Source of the DNA: Strigamia acuminata
Taxonomy: Eukaryota > Arthropoda > Chilopoda > Geophilomorpha > Linotaeniidae
Direction of reading: 5' to 3'
Length of the DNA: 64,000 nucleotides
Assembly (NCBI GenBank): GCA_949358305.1
Contig: OX442314.1
Span: 62,255,369-62,319,368 of the forward strand
Shown: one piece after another, positions 19,796 to 30,390 of the stretch
Position numbering within the stretch: the first letter of the stretch is position 1
Layout of the letters: every line of letters begins with the position of its first letter
The notes under the pieces: model-generated
What the model was told of the DNA's origin: nothing
The model's input: the letters and a program-made list of their open reading frames with translations, nothing else
Database searches by the model: none
Made by a program: the position numbers and the translations under genes

Positions 19796-20483
19796 AGTAT
19801 AATAATTATACACTATTTCGAACGCAGAGCGTTCATGTCAAGTACTAGTCAAATGTGTCTTTAATTCAACCGCACGGAGCTAAATCTCGTGCGTCGATGT
19901 CGACTACTACCTGATCGAGTGGAACCACGTTAACGTCCTGATCCCAGTTCTCGTCTGCTTGATGCTCGATTTCAAGCATTTCCTCGTCCCCTCCTTCCTC
20001 AGCCATCGTGAGGATTGCGCGTTCAGTCAGACCATGATAAAAAAACTTAAAACTCCTCGTAAAATGGATCAAAAACTCGGTTAAAAATAAACTCGATGTG
20101 TATCACGTGCGGACGGCGATCAGCTGATTTAGCGGAAGTCCGGGTGAAAACGAGGCTATCGTGGTGGGTTCTGGGTAATTTACTCCAGAACCAGGTGTTT
20201 GAGACTTGTGCGCAACAGCCCGTGCGCATGTTACGCTACGGGGCTCCTTTGTTTCTACGCCCGTGCGCGATCGCTGCTACGGGGTCTTTTGCACGCGGTA
20301 TCCGACCCGTGCCGATAATTTTGCTACGGGTCCCGCGTTTCCACGCCATCTTGTGACGTGAATTTGACCGATATCCGCTTTGTTGGACTTAGCGAAATTT
20401 TCAGAGTCTCGGATTTTGATGGCTAGCGCTGTCGATCGGTTATTTTTTTTGTTTTCAGCGTCGCCATCGACTCGTAACGTTTT
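19796..20483. other. Ty3-A non-coding segment between pol and Copia-1
   Basis: This continues 12263-12904 in the unbroken element. A small acidic frame on the minus strand (19866-20007, starting MAEEGG) is the only coding hint and is weak. No other feature is seen. Confidence 0.55.
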
Positions 20484-22775
20484 CTACTCTTTTCCTACGA
20501 CCTTTCCGTCTTTTATAAACGGATTACTTCTACGAGGCCGCAGGTGATGAGTCGAGACAGGTACGACGTTTTTTGTTGTTTTTGGTGTCTGTACCTCCTC
20601 ATTATTGTTTTCTTTTTTATCCGTGTTTTTTGTGTTTGTTTCAGGAGTTTCTCCTGTTTCCCCCCCGACCAAAATTGGATCTGGGACGGATTCAACTATC
20701 TCGTTTACCGGAGGTGGAGGGGCGTCGAAATACTCCTCGTTGTCACTTGGCGGTGCTTTTTCCGACTCGCCAGCGAACATATCGACGATTTGGCCGTCAG
20801 TTTTAGACTTGACTTGGCCCTTGGCCCACATTTCTTGCGGGAATTCCGGAATGTACGGAGTTAACTCTCGTACTTGTATCGATTTATGCTCGGTATTGTC
20901 CTCGAGCTTACGTAATTTATACGCGTTACCGCCATGCTTGCCGATGATCACATACGGACCATCTCTCTTGTCGGCCAAGCTGGCGGTGATTCCTCTCGCT
21001 GCATTTGAGAGGATGTGTGTGTCCTTCCACACCAAATCATTGATCTCGAAATTCACAAATTTTCTACCGCTTTTATCTTGTAAAATGCGGTCGCGCATGT
21101 TAAAAATGTGCGCCATCATATGCTTGTACGTGCTCGAAATTGTTTGTTCCAATTTATACACATACTCATGTGGTTTCTCTGGGTCCACCACATTTACCGA
21201 CTCTGCCACTCGTGGGTCCCAAGGCACTCGTAGCTCTCGGGCGAAGTTGAGGTAGGCCGGAGAAAAATCTCTCGTCCTTGAGACCGTCGTTCGTATGCTG
21301 AACGCGATCTCCCTCAAGTATTCATCCCACCTGTTGTGGATATCAGTGAATATGCTTAGTGCATATTTAATGTCCCTGTTGAGTCGCTCAACGGGATTTG
21401 TTCTGGGATTGTAGGTCGAAGTATGTGACGCCACAATCCCGAATTTCTCACAAAACTTACCCCAAATTTTCGAGATAAATTGGGGTCCGTTATCGGATAT
21501 AATTTTACGTGGAAATCCGTAACGTAACGCCACGTCGTAGATACATTCAACGATTTTTTCTGCTGAAGGTCTCGCGACGGCGTACAACTCGGGCCAACGA
21601 GTCGCCACGTCCATTATAACGATAATGTACGCATTTTTATTTCCCGTAACGGGTTTTGGGCCCATCACATCGACACTTAAACAATCAAAAGGCGCGTAAG
21701 GCCCTAAGAAAATAGTTTCGAATGGTGATTTACTCCTTGGCTTGCACGCTTGACATCGCTGACATTGGTGGACAAAAAGAGCAATATCTTTTTTCATCCC
21801 TGTCCAGTGAAAAAGCTGTGTAGCACGATAGAGTGTTCGGCTGACTCCCGCATGGCTCGCAAGCGGGTGCCCGTGTAACAACCACAGCACGCGACCGATT
21901 AAGGAAGCAGGTATTACTACCTTTACTGCGGTGTCCGATTCACTCAAGTCATCTTGGTGATTTGGGTGATGTTTCACCAAAAGGCCGTCATCCAATAGGT
22001 AATCTATGGATTCGTGTGCATAACGACGCTTCTGCCTTCTGGTTAAGTTGGGCGGATATTTTCCTGTCAGTACGAATCTAGCTCTGTCCTGACATTTTTT
22101 GTCTAATTTTTGTTGCACAATTATTTCCTCCCTTGTCGGGGGATTGCTTTTCATTTGCTTGCCGACACGAGCGTGGAAGGCGCTTAGAAGCGGGTCATTT
22201 ATTCTCCGCTCTAGCTTAAATTCCCTCTTTGCCTCTGGGTAATTGTCAGCAGCTGGTTGGTATAATCGCGTCCAAAATCCACAGAATTTTACATCTGCCG
22301 GAGACGCGGTAGGAATTTCATTCATTTTCCTTAAATCCCAACGGTGACAACTCGTCGGGCAGTAAATGATGCGGGAATCATCCTCGCCATCATCGTCAGC
22401 GTCGATTGGATCTGACACTGGTGCCCGTGACAGAGCATCAGCCACGACGTTATATTTGCCGGGCTTGTATTGAATGGTCAAGTCGCATGCCATCAGTTCT
22501 AACTGCCATCTGGCTAGTCGACCGGCTGGCTCCTTTAATTTCATCAGCCATTGTAACGCTTGATGATCTGTGTGGACTACAAATTTGGTATATTCGAGAT
22601 AATCTCTGAATTTCCTTATGGCCCACACAACGGCCAAACACTCCAACTCTGTGGCGTTGTAATTTTTTTCAGCGCCTTGGAGTTTGCGACTTATAAACAT
22701 GGCAGGTCTTGTTTGACTCCGTCGCGCACGTGTGTTTGGAGCAACGCCGCTCCTAACCCAACTCTGCTGGCGTCC
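20484..22775 (-). pseudogene. Ty3-A pol, second part: RNase H and integrase
   Basis: This is the continuation of the pol gene at 32703-34308, separated by Ty3-B. It opens with the RNase H start (TDAS...GLGA), then a one-base frame disturbance near 22700-22715, then 738 codons in one frame. Visible are RNase H (YNATELECLAVVWAI, HTDHQALQWL), the integrase HHCC zinc domain (about residues 265-310), and the catalytic core with SVDVMGPKP, SDNGPQF and PVERLNRD. A GPY-type motif (RDGPYVII) follows, and then an acidic Lys/Asn-rich tail with a PPPPV stretch. There is no chromodomain. The domain order RT-RNase H-integrase places the element in Ty3/gypsy. The frame change means the segment is a relic even without the insertion. 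Confidence 0.9.
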
Positions 22776-22779
22776 GTAT

Positions 22780-23354
22780 TGTCACGTGTACGAACCGTGC
22801 CAATTAATGCGCGATTCGTAACACGTAATTCGAGTTATTATTAGTTAAAGTTGCTAAATTTCGGCCACAGATGGCGCTGGCGGCTGGAATCCGTCATCGC
22901 CATGTGATGGACCGATCAATTCAATTATGGGGTTTATGGCAGATTTGCTATAAATAAGGAGCCCGCACTAAGACAGGTCTCTAATCACTTTGCTTTTCAG
23001 AATCTAGAGAGTCTGATGTCGCCTCATTAAAGAGCGCGGCTGATGACTATAAAACCCAAGTAATTACATCGCATTTAGATTATCACACAGTTGTTTTAAT
23101 AACTCAATTTATAAAAGTTGTACAATTTAATAAGAATGTAAAATGATAGTTTATCCAAATAACATTCCAAGCTGTTTGAGAATAAATGTAACTGAATTTA
23201 AAAGGGATCGAACAAACTTTGTTTGTCCGGTCGAATAAAGACTGAATTGAATTTGAACATAAAACCAATCTCATCCTTTCCTCTCACACTCACTGAAACC
23301 CCAAATAAAATAACGTTGCGTGGAAACCTGATCAGGCCCGGAATCCACGTAACA
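22780..23354 (+). repeat. Ty3-B 5' LTR
   Basis: It starts TGTCACGTGTACG and ends GAATCCACGTAACA, both matching the right LTR. It contains a TATAAATA box at 22949-22956. Confidence 0.93.
22949..22956 (+). promoter_or_regulatory. TATA box of the Ty3-B LTR promoter
   Basis: TATAAATA followed by a GC-richer stretch; RNA would start about 25-30 bp downstream. The copy in the 3' LTR is at 32293-32300. Confidence 0.65.
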
Positions 23355-23356
23355 AA

Positions 23357-24090
23357 TGGTGGAGATCGCGGTTCTTTCCCCGGGACCAAAAATTAGAATA
23401 AAAAACCCCGAAATTAGAGTTAAAAATCATTAAAATTGTAAAATCTAGAGTAAAATGAGTGAAATTAGAATTAAAATCACATAAAATTGGCAAATTTAGC
23501 TTAAAAATAGCTTTGAAAATCATATAAAATTTTGAGAAATCCCAACCTAATTTAAATATGAGTGATTCATTTGTGAAATTGATAGGAAAGTGAGAGTGAG
23601 TCATTGCTAGTGAATAAATAGGTCAATTAGATTGAAAAATTGGCAAAGTTTAAAAAAATAAAATAGAATAGAATAGAAGTTTTGAATGTTTAAATTGGAT
23701 AAATTTGCATTTGAGTGTTATTTACTGTGATATTTGACTTTGAATTGAATTAATATAATGTTATTGATTGAATTTTGATAAAATTTAATGAAATTGTATG
23801 TTAATAAGGAATTTAATTGTGATGTTGAGATAAAATTGGATAATAATAGAGAATATATTGTTTATATTTATTAATGAATTTGTTTTCTTTCCAGAGCATT
23901 TTTGTAAAGTGTTATTAATAAGAAATTTTTCCTTGAATAGTTTTGATGAAATTTAGTAATTATGACCGTGAAAATGAATCGTTTTTTTTTTGGATATTTT
24001 TGTAATTATGACCGTGAAAATTGAATTGTTTAATTATTGAATTGTTCTAGTGTTTTGAAACATTTCTGTAAAAATTGAAGTGTTTAATTA
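23357..24090 (+). other. Ty3-B leader with putative primer-binding site and splice sites
   Basis: The LTR is followed after two bases by TGGTGGAGATCGCGG (23357-23371), placed like a tRNA primer site, though I cannot name the tRNA. The rest is very AT-rich and non-coding. Acceptor-like sequences ending in CAG occur near 23895 and at 24101-24106. The latter lies just inside the open gag frame. Confidence 0.55.
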
Positions 24091-24106
24091 TTGAATTATT
24101 TTTCAG

Positions 24107-25662
24107 AAAGTGAAAAGTGCTTCAAGTCAAAGGATTGTGTCTTCAAACTTAAATATTTAACGATTGCGGAATCCAAACGTTATAACTTTTCACAAGTAGT
24201 AACGGATTATCTGTTTTCAAAAAAGGAACCAGGAGAACCTAATACACCCAAGGACTTACTGGATGATAAAGTAACTGGTCGGAAGTATAGATCAAAATCC
24301 AAAGGAGAACAAAAAATTCAAAAAAGAGAAGATCTTGAAACTCCCGAGCAGCGTAATAAAAGACTAATAGATCCAGGTGTGTATAATTGGTTATTGCCTG
24401 AAGAACAATTAGAATTGGGTGATCTTTTGGAAAGTGCACAGATAAATCTGGACGACGCATTTGAGGACGCAGCCCAAGAGATTGAGGACTCAAAAGAGCT
24501 TATTCAGCCGGAAGTGACAATTAAAAGTGAACAATCACCAATTAAAATGGCAAATGCTTCACCAGAACTAGTAGCAATACAGACGGTATTACAAAATTTA
24601 GTGGTCAATAGAAGAAATCCAGTTGACTTTGATCCGTCTACAGGGAATATTGACACATGGTTGATCGGATATGAAGATACGATCGCCGATGACACTGAAA
24701 GGATTAAACATCTGTCAATTGTGCTGAAATCCTCCGCATCATCGTGGTATCTAGATCAACTTCCACAACATCCGACTAGAACATGGATTCAATGGAAAGA
24801 TGCGTTGAAGGCAAAATTCAGACGACAAATAACAACAATTTTGTCGAAATTACAGGCAATGCAGCACAAAGATGGGACAGCTTTGGAACATATGCAGAAA
24901 ATATTAAAAGAATGTTCTTTTGCGAGACCAGCATTTACTCAAGAACAAAAGATATTTCATGTGTTTCAAGGACTTAAAAAGGTGACTAGAGATAAATTAG
25001 TAGTCAATTTTCCAAAGACATTGGATCAGTTAACATCTCAACTTGGACTATTGGAAGCTCATGCATTCAGCGAGGATCCTGCAGAAGTTTTGCTAACCCT
25101 ACTGCAAAAAGCTGTTGATACAACAGGCGAGGTGAAACCAAGTTTGTTAGTTGAACCGAGCGACGTTAATAAATCAAAAGACGAGTTGTTAGCAGAGGTC
25201 AAAGTGCTAAGACAACAGCAGCAGTTTGGGGAAGTTCAATATGCAGAGGTTACTCCTGTCTTCTATCAAAATCAATGGTACACACCACATCCAAACCAGG
25301 CCCAGTTCTACAATAGAGGCAACTTTAGAGGACGATCTGGACAACAACATGGATGGTGGAATAACGATAATAGGAACCAAGGAAGAGGATGGAATAATAA
25401 CAAAGGTCAAAACAGAGGCAATTGGAATAATCAGTGGAATAATTCAGGTCAAGGATTCCAACAGCAAAATCCACAACAGCAGTGGAATCCACCACAACAG
25501 CAATGGAATCCACCACAAGGACAAAGACCACAGGGGAATCCAAATAACCAAGGCCATCCTAAAAATCCAAACTATAAAGGTAAAAATTTTATTGAAAATT
25601 ACCGAGGCCGAGGAAATCGAGGAGCCCCACGTGGTGGACCACCTAATGCATCGGGAAACTAG
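24107..25662 (+). CDS. Ty3-B Gag
   Basis: The open frame starts after a TAA near 24085 and runs about 520 codons, but the first ATG is at 24547 (MANASPELV). The frame from 24107 to 24547 encodes a plausible acidic and basic protein segment and begins just after TTTTTCAG, so a spliced upstream start is likely; otherwise the product is the 371-aa form from 24547. The central part (MANASP to about HAFSED) looks like a Ty3-type capsid. The C-terminal 130 residues are Gln/Asn/Trp-rich and end in RG and RGG repeats (GRGRGNRGAPRGG), which probably bind RNA; there is no CCHC zinc knuckle. Confidence 0.85.
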
Positions 25663-25733
25663 AATGGCCACAAAGACGAAATAACAAAAAGAAAAGAAGA
25701 AAAAAGAAATTAGAAATTATCGAGTTACACGCT

Positions 25734-28700
25734 ATGGATGAACTTTTGCAGATTCCAGTAGTATTAAATGGTATGGAAATCACTGGCGTCTTGGACTCTG
25801 GAGGTTTTCGGAACATCATTAGTGAAGATTTGGTGAGAACTCTGCAGCTCAAATATCAACCCTGCCCAGGTGTTCGATTGAGAGTTGTGGATGGCTCATT
25901 GATAATCCCAGAAGGAAAAACCAGGATTACCATTGATGTTGGACAACAACAACATACCATCGAAGTGTTGATTGTCAATGGATTTGGACGACATTTACTG
26001 CTAGGAGATAATTTCTTAAGATCTGCAAAGTGTAAACTCGACTATGACCAACAGAAGATCTTTGTAGGCCCAAAAAATGAACAACAAGAAGTTTTCCCAA
26101 TGTCAAAGAATTATACTGATGTAAATTACATAGCCCGAGTTTTAAAGCCAATAACAATTCCAGCATTACATGAATGTGTAGTTCCAATTAAAATTGCAAA
26201 GAAAGTAGATGATGAACTTTTTATAGAACCACTCAGTGGAGTAACTGACCGTTTTGGAGTAATTTGTTGCAAAACATTGACTAAATTCAGAAAAGGTGAA
26301 GGAGTTCTGCGAATTGCAAATCCAACTAAAAAGATAATCTATTTAGGGAAAAACTCAGCAATTGCAAAGGCCTTTTATGTAATTGAGTCTGGCGTGCTTG
26401 ATGAAAACAGAGTTAATCAATTTGACTTTAGCACAGCCATGGCGAATGACAACATGACGCTATCACAACAAGGGCTAATGTTGCAGTTGCTGGAGAAGAA
26501 TTCAGATAGATTTGCAAAAACTGACAATGATTTAGGCAGAGCTCACACGATTAAACATCGAATTGATACTGGAGATTCTCCTCCAATCCATTTACAACCT
26601 TATAGACGATCGATTAAGGAAAAAGAAATCGAGGATGCTGAAACAAAGAAGTTACTTGAGCAAGGAGTCATTAGAGAATCTGAGAGCCCATGGAGTGCAC
26701 CAGTACTACTCGTCAAGAAAAGAGACGGCAAATGGAGATTTTGTGTTGATTGGAGACGGTTAAACGCGGTAACAAAGAAAATGGTTTATCCCTTACCACG
26801 TATTGATGACACCCTAGATCAATTAGCGGGTGCGAAGTATTTTTCAATGATGGATCTCATCCAGGGATATCACCAAGTCGAAATAGACGAACAAGATCGT
26901 GAAAAGACAGCGTTTACCACGTCTAGCGGACATTATGAGTTTAATGTCCTTGGAATGGGATTATGTAACAGCCCAGCCGCCTTTCAAAAATTGATGAACA
27001 AAGTACTTGGTAACCTCCTGGGAAAAGTATGCATTGCATATCTTGACGATTTGATAGTGTTTTCAAAGACTTTCGACCAGCACCTCGTTGATTTGGAGGC
27101 AGTTTTTCAAAAGCTTAGAACAGCGAATCTCAAAGTTAAGCTGAGTAAATGTACGTTTGCGACACACACCATACGATATCTCGGACATGTGGTTGATGCT
27201 GAAGGTATTTCACCGGATCCCAGGAATTTGGATTCAGTTGCGAAGTTTCCGATTCCTGTGAACGTTAAACAACTACGTGGTTTTTTAGGATTATGCTCGT
27301 ATTACCGGAAATTTATTAAAGGTTTTGCGGATATTTCCAAACCTCTGGTGAATCTAACCAAAAAAGATGAAAAGTTTGATTGGGGACCTCCCCATGAGAA
27401 AGCATTCCACACGCTTCGAACAGCATTAATAACAGTGCCGGTGTTAGCACATCCAGACTTTACTCAGCCCTTCATGATTTCATGCGATGCAAGTGCCTAT
27501 GGATTAGGAGCTATTTTGAAGCAAAAAGTCAACAATCAAGAGCGTGTCATCGCCTATGCAAGTCGTATGATGAGCACAGCAGAAATGAATTACACTGCAA
27601 CTGATAGGGAAATGTTAGCAATCATTTTTGCTATTGAAAAGTTTAGACCGTACTTATATGGACAGAAATTCCAAATTATTACCGACCATTCTGCCCTCCA
27701 ATGGCTGAAAGGAGTCCGAAATCCAAATGGACGTCTAGCCAGGTGGGCGCTGCAACTAGCTGAGTATGATTTTGAAATATTTCATAAGAGCGGCAAGAAA
27801 CACACAGATGCCGATGCTTTAAGTAGGATCCAGGAAGAATTAAGTGAAGAAGAAATAGAAAAATTACCTTTGCTTTTCTTGGAAAACTTGGACCTCCCTG
27901 TTGAACAGAGGAAGGATCCCAAACTTCTGGACCTCATAACAGCGCTAGAAAACCAAGAGCAACTTCCAAGAAAAAGAAGACGACCACTAAAGCAGTTCGT
28001 CCTTCAAAACAAAACGTTGTTCAGGAAGAAAAAACTTAACAGTTCCCTGAACATGGAAGATTTACTACTAGTAGTTCCAAAACAACTTCAAAAAGAAGTA
28101 TTGCATGAAATGCACGATGGATTACTAGGAGCTCATTTGGGATTGACAAAAACGTGGAAGCGAATAAGAACACGATTCTTCTGGACAAGAATCTACAAAG
28201 ATGTTAGAAATTACGTCTTGTCCTGCCAACACTGCGCAAAAGCAAAAACAATGACAACGCCAGCTAAAGGATTAATGCAGCCATGGTCAACAGTCTCAAA
28301 ACCTTTTGAGCGAATTGGAATAGATACACTTGGACCTTTTCCATTATCACGTCTTAGAAATAAACATGTTTTTGTTGTAACTGATTACCTTTCTAGAAAT
28401 GCAATAGCTAGACCAGCAGCAGCAGCTACAGCGTTAGAAGCAGCAAAAACATTGCTTTATGAAGTTATTCTGAAAGAAGGCAGTCCAAGAGAAATCCTAA
28501 GCGACCGTGGAACCGAATACAGGAATAAAATGGTTGAAGAAGTCTCAAATATGTTTAAAAGTTTGCATAAAACTACGTCAGGATACCATCCAAGAACAAA
28601 TGGATTAACTGAGAGATTTAATGCGACATTCGCAAAAATGTTGCAAAGTTATGTTAATGAAGAACACACTGACTGGGACGAATTTCTTCCATTTCTCCTG

Positions 28701-29459
28701 TTTTCATATAACACGGCCGTTCATGAAACAACAGGATATACACCACATTATTTACTTCGTGGATATGATGTGGATTTGACAGTAGACGTTAATTTGGACT
28801 TGCCACAGAAAGAATTTACTTTAAGGACAGCGAAATTCATTCGAGCAGCTAGGAAAATTGCAAATGAGAGGCTTGAAAAACAATCTGTAAAAAGTAAGAA
28901 AAGATTTGATGAGGATAGAGTCAACAAAGAGTTTGAGCCAGGTGAATTGGTTTATCTGAAAACCATCAACAGAAAAGTTGGCTTATCAGAGAAGCTTTTA
29001 CCGCAATTTTCCGGCCCGTATGAAATTGTGCGAAGAACTGCACCTAATGACTATGAAATTATCAATTCTACAAGAAAGAAAAGTGATATAGTGAATGTAG
29101 AAAGGTTAAAACCATATAAGGAGCGAATTGAAGAGGAAATAGATGAAGTTCTGAAGGATATGCCAGAAAAGAAAGTAAAATTTGCTGAAAAAGTGAAAAA
29201 AATCAGTAAAAATGGTGAAATTGTGGTTGAAAACACAGAAAAACCAGTGAAAACAACAAGAATCAAGCCAAAGGAGCGTTATATAGATGATACGGAACAA
29301 ATTTCATTGAAATCGCTATTTGAATCACAGCCCACAAACGAAAATGATAAAAATCAACTTAAAAATCCGCCACCAGATGGCGCAAACACAAAAAACGATG
29401 ATTTCCGGTCGCGCAGACTCAGACCGTTGAAACGAAACGATTATCGTCATTACTACTAA
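25734..29459 (+). CDS. Ty3-B Pol: protease, RT, RNase H, integrase; intact
   Basis: The 1241-aa product starts at ATG 25734; its frame opens at 25683, 20 nt past the gag stop and in the -1 frame, so no gag-pol overlap exists. Order: protease with GVLDSGG near residue 18, reverse transcriptase with CVDWRRLNAV, MDLIQGYHQVEI and the catalytic YLDD near residue 435, RNase H (CDASAYGLGA, DREMLAIIFAI, TDHSALQWL), integrase HHCC zinc domain (AHLGLT...CQHCAKAK), catalytic core (IDTLGPFP, SDRGTEY, NGLTERFN) and a GPY motif (FSGPYEIV). The Lys/Glu-rich tail has no clear chromodomain. No stops or shifts are seen, so this copy could be functional. How pol is expressed without overlap is unclear: reinitiation at 25734 or splicing are options. 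Confidence 0.94.
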   Translation: MDELLQIPVVLNGMEITGVLDSGGFRNIISEDLVRTLQLKYQPCPGVRLRVVDGSLIIPEGKTRITIDVGQQQHTIEVLIVNGFGRHLLLGDNFLRSAKCKLDYDQQKIFVGPKNEQQEVFPMSKNYTDVNYIARVLKPITIPALHECVVPIKIAKKVDDELFIEPLSGVTDRFGVICCKTLTKFRKGEGVLRIANPTKKIIYLGKNSAIAKAFYVIESGVLDENRVNQFDFSTAMANDNMTLSQQGLMLQLLEKNSDRFAKTDNDLGRAHTIKHRIDTGDSPPIHLQPYRRSIKEKEIEDAETKKLLEQGVIRESESPWSAPVLLVKKRDGKWRFCVDWRRLNAVTKKMVYPLPRIDDTLDQLAGAKYFSMMDLIQGYHQVEIDEQDREKTAFTTSSGHYEFNVLGMGLCNSPAAFQKLMNKVLGNLLGKVCIAYLDDLIVFSKTFDQHLVDLEAVFQKLRTANLKVKLSKCTFATHTIRYLGHVVDAEGISPDPRNLDSVAKFPIPVNVKQLRGFLGLCSYYRKFIKGFADISKPLVNLTKKDEKFDWGPPHEKAFHTLRTALITVPVLAHPDFTQPFMISCDASAYGLGAILKQKVNNQERVIAYASRMMSTAEMNYTATDREMLAIIFAIEKFRPYLYGQKFQIITDHSALQWLKGVRNPNGRLARWALQLAEYDFEIFHKSGKKHTDADALSRIQEELSEEEIEKLPLLFLENLDLPVEQRKDPKLLDLITALENQEQLPRKRRRPLKQFVLQNKTLFRKKKLNSSLNMEDLLLVVPKQLQKEVLHEMHDGLLGAHLGLTKTWKRIRTRFFWTRIYKDVRNYVLSCQHCAKAKTMTTPAKGLMQPWSTVSKPFERIGIDTLGPFPLSRLRNKHVFVVTDYLSRNAIARPAAAATALEAAKTLLYEVILKEGSPREILSDRGTEYRNKMVEEVSNMFKSLHKTTSGYHPRTNGLTERFNATFAKMLQSYVNEEHTDWDEFLPFLLFSYNTAVHETTGYTPHYLLRGYDVDLTVDVNLDLPQKEFTLRTAKFIRAARKIANERLEKQSVKSKKRFDEDRVNKEFEPGELVYLKTINRKVGLSEKLLPQFSGPYEIVRRTAPNDYEIINSTRKKSDIVNVERLKPYKERIEEEIDEVLKDMPEKKVKFAEKVKKISKNGEIVVENTEKPVKTTRIKPKERYIDDTEQISLKSLFESQPTNENDKNQLKNPPPDGANTKNDDFRSRRLRPLKRNDYRHYY

Positions 29460-30390
29460 AGTTCTTTGCAACGGTGAACGCAGATAATAGCGTGACCCGA
29501 AACAAAGTCTTCTACGGATTATTTGTTGATAAATTGTGTTAAATTGTGTGTTAAAAGGTTTGTGTGCATGTTGTGAATGTTTTTAGGTGATTTTAGAAAT
29601 GAAGTGTGATGTTTTTAACGTCCTTATGAACGAATTTCGTGAAATAAAATTCACCGCTATTTTTCTCACTTGTGTCGAATATTAATTAGGTGAAGACATT
29701 CTAGACTAAATTTTAAATAGTTGAAGATTAAATTTAATAAAATATTGTTGTGAAATAAAATAATTTTAGAATATGAAAGGAATTGAGATAAACAATGGTG
29801 CGAATGGCTGGGAACGTGAAAGGACCCATCGCAACCTTCGCCATCTGCACTGAATTTCATTGGGTTTATTAAAAAGGATAAAAATTAGAAATAATCAAAA
29901 AATTAATAGTAATGACACGAGTGTTCGAAGGATGCGATGAAAATAAATAATTGCGAATTTTGTTGAAAATGAATAAATTTGAATTGATTATGACAAACTG
30001 TAAATATTTTGTGATGAAATTTTTGATAAATTTAATGTAAATATTTCACGGCATAATTTTGACTGAATGTTAATAGGAATTAATTATTGTAAATAATTGA
30101 AGTGAGTTGATGTTTTAACGGTATAGTTAATTTTAAAGAAAATTAGAGAAATAGGAAAAATATTTTTTTGAATTTGTTTATTCCCATTTTGGAGAATTGT
30201 TAAGAATTGTAATTGGTTATGAAAAATGCTTGTTTTTTTTTGTGCGAATAGTTTTGAATACTGAGTGAAAGAATGATTTATATTTTTTTTTTTTTGGTTA
30301 TTAATTTCATTTTCTTTTCTCTCCTTGTGCATTAGATAAGTTAGGAGAGTTCAGTGATTCCAGAGTGAGGTGTATTTGCCAATAGATGAA
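29460..30390 (+). other. AT-rich gap between Ty3-B pol and the protease ORF, with a splice acceptor
   Basis: There is no open frame of note. A strong pyrimidine tract ends in ATTAG at 30331-30335, 55 bp before the ATG at 30391, in keeping with a spliced subgenomic RNA for the last ORF. The rest is homopolymer-rich sequence. Confidence 0.6.
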
